A stretch of 13,266 nt of DNA, taken from assembly GCA_964489835.1 (NCBI GenBank), contig CAZBBC010000126.1, forward strand, positions 1 to 13,266. The letters run 5' to 3'. The stretch is from CAZBBC01 sp964489835 (GTDB lineage: Bacteria; Calditrichota; Calditrichia; JAJRVZ01). Below, one piece after another: positions 9,101-13,266 of this stretch. The notes under the pieces were generated by a model. That model saw only the letters and a list, made by a program, of their open reading frames with translations, did not search any database and had not been told where the DNA came from. The position numbers and the translations under genes are program-made. Within the stretch, counting starts at the first letter, position 1. Each line of letters opens with the position of its first letter.

Positions 9101-9429
9101 ATCCTTATTGGAGTGACAGCAGCGATGTGGTGGTGGGTATAAAAGCAGAAGACTATCATCATCCGCAGAGATTTGCTTTGAGACAAAATTATCCGAATCC
9201 ATTCAATCCAAGAACAATTATTAATTATGAATTAGCAATTATGAATGATGTCGAGTTAAGTATTTACAACCTACTGGGGCAAAAAGTAGCGATGCTTGTT
9301 TCAGAAAGACAGGATGCCGGGCATCATCAGGTTGAATGGGATGCAACCGGCTTTGCCAGTGGCGTCTATTACTATCGATTGCAAGCGGGTGAATTTCTGG
9401 ATGTGAAGAAAATGGTGCTCATTCGTTAA
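6181..9429 (+). CDS. Secreted thermolysin-family (M4) metalloprotease with nested MAM-like domain and T9SS sorting tail
   Basis: A 1,082-residue zinc endopeptidase that should act outside the cell. Residues 1-22 are a Sec signal peptide. A thermolysin/fungalysin-type propeptide with a PepSY-like part covers about 40-235 (FTDPLGQTHHRM near 84). The catalytic domain shows HEFTH (zinc ligands His586 and His590, catalytic Glu587), NESGALNES (third ligand Glu610) and GGVHTN (His675). The spacings of 24 and 89 residues from the first His equal those of thermolysin (142, 166, 231), and FGDGDG precedes HEFTH as in thermolysin, so activity is likely. Residues 263-440 are a MAM-like or immune-inhibitor-A-like beta-sandwich inserted in the first hairpin of the catalytic domain. 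After about 765 come an Ig-like domain with FDDGVHNDSITSDNIYGG, a CARDB-like domain (about 878-985), and a type A T9SS sorting domain (about 997-1082, RQNYPNPFNP at 1001). The gene is convergent with the rhamnosidase gene. Confidence 0.95.
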   Translation: MSTYFKGIGLLSALFLFFSFSSQTHSKRPVNIFTDAQVRMDADGKTPLEIRFKEGKKISVISFFEEYQRNFRLSADNQLKSFRVFTDPLGQTHHRMMQTYKGLELAEVQYLLHEKEDGVFYAHGKLIHDLDLDITPKLSKNQALAYALARINAESYVWENKKVNQSLTKEQYDIKAAFYPKGELKISCGLKEQTADNFRLVYRFDIFAEKPLGRYYVDVDAKTGEIVGVLSRLHSDDVPGLGTSLYNDDVSIVVSDSNFYNPPASPPHWHLDTWNALGDTGNSWWMAELILGNQGGYGDIWYEVLDTGPVELNGENLTLSFLHRYSVETPSPYGNYDAWDGMNIRVSVDNGETWQVLENPLPAYTNTSLYSFGNIHGEGEGIPGWAGQLNEWTGVTCDLSFYKGQTVQIRFAFASDGAASTFTGGDPDWFGWQIDNIVVSSSAETLFTNTGVDSGFTAMNLVKEAMIIPGNYRLREQGRGGGIATFDARNQTGFGFSTDFVDSDSNFTDTNALAGVSTHWAAEVTYDYYMTQHGRNSFDDQGGRIISYSHFDTDLNNAYGGGGFMFFGDGDGTNYGPLVSLDVVGHEFTHSVTGFSADLIYANESGALNESFSDIFGTAIEFFAEGAAGDWLIGEDFVLAASHFRSMEDPKSKNDPDTYLGEYWYDGDNDNGGVHTNCGVQNHWFYLLSEGGEGVNDNGDAFSVTGIGIEDAAKIAYRNLTVYLTPPSGHKEARLGSMNAAIDLYGVNSPQLQSVMDAWYAVGVYLPYLGPYAQNAVINANYQRPETDTLQMTSKIFNPQDHNLQVNSIIESFDGGISDTVQLFDDGVHNDSITSDNIYGGSWAVRSGERSYTIHIKTLSLDSGYYNILPNASRFTTIGPLVIQSFQKSAQSGDSIFYQIVLKNSGLSAKAEDITAVLLTDDPYITGITNNGQNFGDITAGQTAGHTKAYIVSTTDLPVEHTIHFKLNIFSHDDPYWSDSSDVVVGIKAEDYHHPQRFALRQNYPNPFNPRTIINYELAIMNDVELSIYNLLGQKVAMLVSERQDAGHHQVEWDATGFASGVYYYRLQAGEFLDVKKMVLIR
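6967..7500 (+). other. MAM-like beta-sandwich inserted within the M4 catalytic domain
   Basis: Residues 263-440 of the protease interrupt the first beta-hairpin. The sequence before (GLGTSLYNDDVSIVVS) aligns with the thermolysin N-terminus, and the sequence after (GNYRLREQGRGGGIATFDAR) aligns with its continuation. The insert has features of MAM or M6-protease accessory domains: GDTGNSWWMAE at its start, LSFLHRYSVE, DGMNIRVSVDNGETWQVL, and a closing FGWQIDNIVVSS. Substrate binding is the likely role by analogy, not shown here. Confidence 0.65.
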
Positions 9430-9434
9430 AGTGA

Positions 9435-9467
9435 TTTCACGCAGCGACGCTACGACGCTGCGTGAAA
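9435..9467. terminator. Hairpin between convergent genes, possible bidirectional terminator of CACGCAG repeat type
   Basis: TTTCACGCAGCG (9435-9446) and CGCTGCGTGAAA (9456-9467) are perfect 12-bp arms around a 9-base loop. It begins 6 bases after the protease stop and lies 29 bases beyond the rhamnosidase stop. Neither side has an immediate run of U: the plus side continues ACGATTATT, and on the minus side a run of seven T (9482-9488) comes before the stem. Its motif resembles the repeat at 12317-12393, so it may be a repeat element that also stops transcription. Confidence 0.5.
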
Positions 9468-9495
9468 ACGATTATTCATTAAAAAAAGTGTAACT

Positions 9496-12249
9496 TTACT
9501 GCGCCACAGTAAAACTATAATTCCCGGATTCAACCGAAAATGTATGATAATTATTTTTGTATCCCAGGAACCGGATACCTTCTGCCTGTGGGGCAGATAT
9601 TCCGTTTTCTAAGATTCGGGCATCCTCTCCCGCCGGTAAGTATACCTCTGCTTGTGTGTTAAAGGGGATCCGAATATTTAACTGATAACCGGAATCGTTT
9701 TTCTCCCACCCGGAGGTTACGGTACCCTTAATCGTTTCAATCGATGCTCTGGCGAAGGTTAAATCTCCGGCTAAAAAGGGCCGGATGATGATTTTTTTAA
9801 ACGCGGGATGGTCTTCGTCTAATTGAATACCGGCCAGTGCTTTATAAAACCAGGCGTCAATACTTCCGGTCATTACATGATTATGGGACTGTTTTAAGGT
9901 CCAGAATTCGCACATGGTTGTATACTTATCCACCATATCCGACCAGCTCGGATATCCTGTTTGTGTGGCCAGTGCCCAGGCGACATCTGTTCTATCTTCC
10001 CCGGTTAAAGCATCAATCATATATTTCGAGCCGAGCACACCGGTGGTCAGGTGTCCGTCATGCGTTACCATAATATCTTTCACTAAATTTTCCAATACAC
10101 CTTTGCGGTATTCTTCCGGAACAATATTTAAAAACAACGGAAAGGCGTTAGCCATCTGACTACCGTCAGTATAATTTTTAGTTGTCGGATCAAAATATTT
10201 ATCATTATAGGCTTGCTTGATTTTTTCAGCCAGTTCAGAGAATGCAGTCGCTTCTTCATTTTTATTGATCACATCGGCAATTTTTGCCATGATCCGGGCA
10301 TTGAAATAATAAAAAGCGGTGGGCACCGATTCGGGCTCTCCTTCTTTCCATCCTTCAACCAGACTGCCCCAGTCACCAATCCAACCTTGAGGCAGAATAA
10401 ATTGGTTGGCCAGATTTTTCAGAAACTGCATGTAGCCCTTCATGGCTTCATAATGCTCGATAAGTATCTGTTCATCACCATAATATTTATAATAATGCCA
10501 GGCCAGAATAATGTAAGTACTGCTCCATTCCACCCCTTCATCCCGGATATAAGGCCTTGGTGAAATAATGGGTATGTCGCCGGTTTTTATATCCTGGTTG
10601 GCTTTAATCCCACTCAGCCAGTTTTTGTAAAAAAGGGCCATGTCAAAATTAAACAGGGCTTCTTCCGCCGTGACCTGGGCGTCTCCGAACCATCCCAGGC
10701 GTTCATCACGTTGCGGACAGTCCAGGGGATAACCGATCATGTTACTTTTTTGTGACCAGACGGTGGCCCGGTGTATTTTATTGATCAGATCGTTGCTGCA
10801 GACAAAGGTTCCAACAGGATGATTAGCGGAATGTGTCACGCAACCTTCAATATTCTCGATGACCGGCAGGGCAGGGGATGCGGTGAGTTCGACATACTTA
10901 AAGCCAAAAAATGAGAATCGCGGTTCATAGGTTTCAATACCTTCCCCTTTCAATGTATAAACAGCAGTAGCTTTAGCCTGTTCATTACTGGTGACATCTA
11001 TGGTTCCATCTTTATGAATATCTTCTGCAAATCGAATGCTTAGCGTTGTACCTTTCGGACCCCTTAAGGCGATTCGGACCCATCCACTGAAGTTTTGTCC
11101 CATATCATAAACCAGCATTCCCTCTGCTGGTTTAAATTCTTTTACCGGTTGGATTGTTTGGACGACCTTTATAGATGGCATTTGATGGGCCATCAATTGA
11201 CCGGCCGGAGGTTGGACACAATTAACCGGCTGCCAGCCGGAATCATCATAGTCTTTTTCTGACCAGCGCGGATCGTCCAACGTTGCATCGAATACTTCCC
11301 CATCATAGACACAATTGAACAAAACCGGTCCCGGTGCAGTTTTCCAGCTTTCATCACTGGTAAAAATCCGATGGGTCCCGTCCCGGTAAACCACGTTTAT
11401 CTGCAGGAGCGCCCGCTTATGTCCGAACCACTGCATACGGTATTCCCGCCACCACTTTTTATAGGGATTGAACCAGCCATTGCCCAGATGAATCCCGATG
11501 CCATTTTTTCCTTTTTTCAGAAGGTCGGTGATATCATAAGTATCATACAGGACCTGTTTGTGGTAGGGTGTTTTGGCCGGAGCCAAGACATGGTCGCCCA
11601 CTTTTTGTCCATTGATGAAGATCTCATAATAACCGAGACCGGTCACAAACAATTTTGCCGATTGTATATGTTGTGCACAGTTAATGGTCTTACGCAATAA
11701 AACCGATCGTCCCTGATGGACCACAGTATCGGGCAGTGTATATTGCTCCTCAGGATTTTTAAAAAATCCTGCCGGATGGCGTGGTTCTTTTACCGGGCCG
11801 GCGCTGATCCATTTGGCGGACCAGTCTTCCGGATTTAAAAAGGCGGTACTGAATTTTGCGGTTTTACTGCTGATCCTATGCCCGAGATCATCCCATACAC
11901 TGACCTTCCAGTAATAGGTTTGGTTACTCTTTAAGGATTTTCCCTGATAGGGATGGTGAATGGTCTGCGGGGAGACCTTTTTACCGGAATCCCACATATC
12001 AGGGACTTCCGCTTCCAGCCTGCTTTTTGAAGAAGCCACTTTTATCTGATAGGCGACCTGTTGATGTCCCCGTTGTACCGATTCAATGATCCAGGAGAAC
12101 CGTGGATGACTGCTATCGATACCGATGGGTGCCTCGGCATATTCACATAAAAGTTTCCTGAATTTCAGCGGCTGAGAGGACGATGTGTCACAGTTTTGAA
12201 AAAGAATTAAAGTGCAGAGAAAAGCGGTAAAGTAGTAAATCCTTTTCAT
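9496..12249 (-). CDS. Alpha-L-rhamnosidase, GH78, lipoprotein
   Basis: A 917-residue enzyme that hydrolyses terminal alpha-L-rhamnose from polysaccharides or glycosides, by family with inversion of configuration. The N-terminus (LILFQNC, Cys20) looks like a lipoprotein signal with a loose lipobox, which would anchor it in the envelope. Domains follow the usual bacterial order: a fibronectin-like domain (about 30-135, ending YYWKVSVWDD), the N-terminal rhamnosidase beta-domain (about 190-370, GLGYYEIFINGQKVGD), a concanavalin-like domain (about 372-480, VYDMGQNFSGWV), the six-hairpin catalytic barrel (about 490-815) and a C-terminal beta-domain. The motif DCPQRDERLGWFGDAQV at 510-526 carries the acidic residues of the active site. 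Near the barrel end, TTMCEFW (Glu781) and GSIDAWFYKALAGI are seen; many relatives have Glu where this has Ala799. AGAAGGA stands 7 bases before the ATG. No sugar transporter or regulator is adjacent. Confidence 0.95.
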   Translation of the reverse strand: MKRIYYFTAFLCTLILFQNCDTSSSQPLKFRKLLCEYAEAPIGIDSSHPRFSWIIESVQRGHQQVAYQIKVASSKSRLEAEVPDMWDSGKKVSPQTIHHPYQGKSLKSNQTYYWKVSVWDDLGHRISSKTAKFSTAFLNPEDWSAKWISAGPVKEPRHPAGFFKNPEEQYTLPDTVVHQGRSVLLRKTINCAQHIQSAKLFVTGLGYYEIFINGQKVGDHVLAPAKTPYHKQVLYDTYDITDLLKKGKNGIGIHLGNGWFNPYKKWWREYRMQWFGHKRALLQINVVYRDGTHRIFTSDESWKTAPGPVLFNCVYDGEVFDATLDDPRWSEKDYDDSGWQPVNCVQPPAGQLMAHQMPSIKVVQTIQPVKEFKPAEGMLVYDMGQNFSGWVRIALRGPKGTTLSIRFAEDIHKDGTIDVTSNEQAKATAVYTLKGEGIETYEPRFSFFGFKYVELTASPALPVIENIEGCVTHSANHPVGTFVCSNDLINKIHRATVWSQKSNMIGYPLDCPQRDERLGWFGDAQVTAEEALFNFDMALFYKNWLSGIKANQDIKTGDIPIISPRPYIRDEGVEWSSTYIILAWHYYKYYGDEQILIEHYEAMKGYMQFLKNLANQFILPQGWIGDWGSLVEGWKEGEPESVPTAFYYFNARIMAKIADVINKNEEATAFSELAEKIKQAYNDKYFDPTTKNYTDGSQMANAFPLFLNIVPEEYRKGVLENLVKDIMVTHDGHLTTGVLGSKYMIDALTGEDRTDVAWALATQTGYPSWSDMVDKYTTMCEFWTLKQSHNHVMTGSIDAWFYKALAGIQLDEDHPAFKKIIIRPFLAGDLTFARASIETIKGTVTSGWEKNDSGYQLNIRIPFNTQAEVYLPAGEDARILENGISAPQAEGIRFLGYKNNYHTFSVESGNYSFTVAQ

Positions 12250-12316
12250 TTCAGATTCCTTCTAATAAGAAAATTTCCTTTATGGTAAAATTACCTATCC
12301 TGATCTATTCATAAAA

Positions 12317-12393
12317 ATCTCACGCCCGTCTGAGCCGGGCAGGCAGAGACGCTAAGACAAAAAACGTTGCGTCGCTGCGTCGTTGTGAGAGAT
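12317..12393. repeat. CACGC/GACGC-type inverted repeat with nested GC-rich palindrome
   Basis: The outer arms ATCTCACGC (12317-12325) and GTGAGAGAT (12385-12393) face each other. Inside are GAGACGCTAAGAC and TTGCGTCGCTGCGTCG, which can partly pair. Next to the left arm is a small palindrome GCCCG-TCTGAGC-CGGGC (12325-12340) followed by AGGCAG, similar to the GC-rich block at 6074-6112. The element fills the gap between the rhamnosidase start and the acetyltransferase stop. A promoter for the rhamnosidase gene must lie here or closer to it; none is clear. Confidence 0.55.
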
Positions 12394-12408
12394 GAATAAT
12401 CCAGGCTA

Positions 12409-12888
12409 TTAAAAAATACCGTTATCAGGATTCATCACCATATAAATATTATCATGATCGGATGGAAAATTTTTCGGTGCATGGTCCGGATAAAATCCGA
12501 GACTTGTATAAAGATTATAAGCATTTTTATTGCTGGTATATACATTGAGAGAAAATTCTTTTCTGCCGAATCTGTTCAATCCTGCCTGAATGAGGCACTG
12601 GCAGAGCCTTTTACCAAAACCTTTGCCCCGGTATTCCGGAGCAATAATTATTCTGGCCAGATGCAGCCGGTTGTTTTTTTCAAAGATCTGTCCAAATCCA
12701 ATGAGTTCAGCCGTGTCATAGATCAGAGAGAATGAATTATTTTCACTGAATCGTATGTTTTCGCTCAATAAATCAGCAGAGCAGGGGAATTTGACATAGG
12801 GTCCTGCCCAGAGTCTGCAAGATTCTTTGTCAGGGATCCAGTTAATGATGATGTTCAAATCGTCGATGGTTGATTTTCTTAATTTCAT
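12409..12888 (-). CDS. GNAT-family N-acetyltransferase
   Basis: A 159-residue cytoplasmic protein with the GNAT fold, which moves an acetyl group from acetyl-CoA to an amine. The acetyl-CoA pyrophosphate loop is plain at 77-95 (LARIIIAPEYRGKGFGKRL, matching the R/Q-x-x-G-x-G/A pattern). The C-terminal part has the usual NKNAYNLYTSLGF (120-132), with a Tyr often used as general acid. The N-terminal MKLRKSTIDDLNIIINWI is typical of the family. The length is normal for a single-domain member. The substrate cannot be told from sequence: amino-group acetylation of a small molecule, a protein or an antibiotic is possible. No good ribosome-binding site precedes the ATG at 12888. It points the same way as the rhamnosidase gene but is separated from it by 159 bases that hold a repeat, so an operon is doubtful. 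Confidence 0.9.
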   Translation of the reverse strand: MKLRKSTIDDLNIIINWIPDKESCRLWAGPYVKFPCSADLLSENIRFSENNSFSLIYDTAELIGFGQIFEKNNRLHLARIIIAPEYRGKGFGKRLCQCLIQAGLNRFGRKEFSLNVYTSNKNAYNLYTSLGFYPDHAPKNFPSDHDNIYMVMNPDNGIF

Positions 12889-12914
12889 ATGGTATGTGGG
12901 TGATCTTTCAAAAC

Positions 12915-12976
12915 CACGAAGTACCTAGGGCTCACCCTTCAGGTGAGCGACGGCTTCTGGCCGTTCTAATTAGAAC
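12915..12976. repeat. Cluster of three hairpins next to a lone CACGAAG copy
   Basis: After a single CACGAAG (12915-12921) come GCTCACC-CTTCA-GGTGAGC (12930-12948), ACGGC-TTCTG-GCCGT (12950-12964) and the perfect 14-bp palindrome GTTCTAATTAGAAC (12963-12976), which overlaps the second stem. The cluster parts the lone CACGAAG copy from the main CACGAAG array at 12994, as an insertion into that array would. It also lies upstream of the acetyltransferase gene (12888, minus), so it could be in its leader. No transposase is present. Confidence 0.55.
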
Positions 12977-12993
12977 ATATAAATATCTTTTAC

Positions 12994-13107
12994 CACGAAG
13001 TCCACGAAGGTCACGAAGATATTATAATGACTATTCTTTTATCTAAAGCAAAGTTTACACAAAGATTATATAAATATAAAAACTTCGTGTGCTTCGTGCG
13101 CTTCGTG
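12994..13107. repeat. CACGAAG-type inverted repeat, three copies in each arm
   Basis: CACGAAG occurs at 12994, 13003 and 13012, exactly 9 bp apart. The reverse motif CTTCGTG occurs at 13083, 13092 and 13101, again 9 bp apart. The 64-bp interior is AT-rich and has no gene. The arms pair over about 27 bp with a few mismatches at the dinucleotides between copies, so the transcript could form a long hairpin. The dinucleotide mismatches with an intact core suggest that the heptamer itself is preserved. Confidence 0.7.
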
Positions 13108-13224
13108 GTTAATATTTAAATCAACACGATATGCGACTCCAAAAATGCAATCAGAATTTATAAATTGATCAAAATCGTAAATGTTTTTTAAGATTATCCA
13201 CCGTAGGTGGTACGAAGTTAAATC

Positions 13225-13266
13225 GGGAATTTGGAATTCGGAATTTTAAATTCCCAGTTCCCAGTT
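13225..13266. repeat. GGAATTY short tandem and inverted repeat, cut by the window edge
   Basis: GGAATTT, GGAATTC and GGAATTTT follow one another at 13226, 13233 and 13240. They are followed by the reverse form AAATTCCC (13248-13255) and AGTTCCCAGTT. GGGAATTT (13225-13232) pairs with AAATTCCC. The element continues beyond the right edge. The bases from 13113 to 13224 before it hold only a small stem, CCACC-GTA-GGTGG (13199-13209 region), and no gene. Confidence 0.5.

Noticed and set aside
11371..11700. Plus-strand frame of 109 residues opposite the rhamnosidase gene
   Set aside because: It is a shadow of the N-terminal rhamnosidase domains, which are unmistakable on the minus strand.

Overview
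The window looks like accessory chromosomal DNA from a Gram-negative bacterium of the FCB superphylum, in the broad sense of Calditrichota, KSB1 or Ignavibacteria-like lineages. The main evidence is the C-terminal tail of the metalloprotease at 6181-9429. It has the RQNYPNPFNP opening and a GVYYYRL core, the form of a type IX secretion sorting domain (type A). The DNA is AT-rich. Three genes have clear AAAGGA/AGAAGGA ribosome-binding sites, and every intact gene ends in TAA. The exact phylum is an inference.

Region by region: 1-4797 (minus strand) is most of a giant Sec-exported RHS/YD-repeat protein. It begins with a signal peptide at 4797 and runs off the left edge exactly at the end of the conserved RHS core (DHLGGTR ... 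GARYYDP). Any variable C-terminal toxin tip and immunity gene would lie just outside. The frame is interrupted once, by a TAG at codon 135 (4393-4395); the 1,464 codons beyond it are open. A carbohydrate-binding-like beta-sandwich appears to be nested inside the YD repeats (about 1195-1760). 4798-6180 is mostly non-coding: it holds three tandem 21-bp palindromic units (5150-5212) that look like an operator array, two palindromic intergenic repeat elements, and one doubtful 75-residue ORF. 6181-9429 (plus) is a secreted thermolysin-family (M4) metalloprotease with all catalytic residues, an unusual MAM-like domain nested in the catalytic domain, and a T9SS tail. 9496-12249 (minus, convergent with the protease) is a lipoprotein alpha-L-rhamnosidase of family GH78. 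12409-12888 (minus) is a GNAT N-acetyltransferase. 12889-13266 holds more palindromic repeats.

The three large proteins are all predicted to be exported (RHS by Sec, protease by Sec plus T9SS, rhamnosidase as a lipoprotein). This suits a cell that attacks proteins and rhamnose-containing polysaccharides or neighbouring cells, but nothing shows that they form one operon or pathway. They face different directions and are separated by repeat-bearing gaps. The main unexplained structures are the operator-like array and the series of different but similarly built inverted repeats (CACGAATT, CACGGATT, CACGCAG and CACGAAG types) that occupy every intergenic gap.
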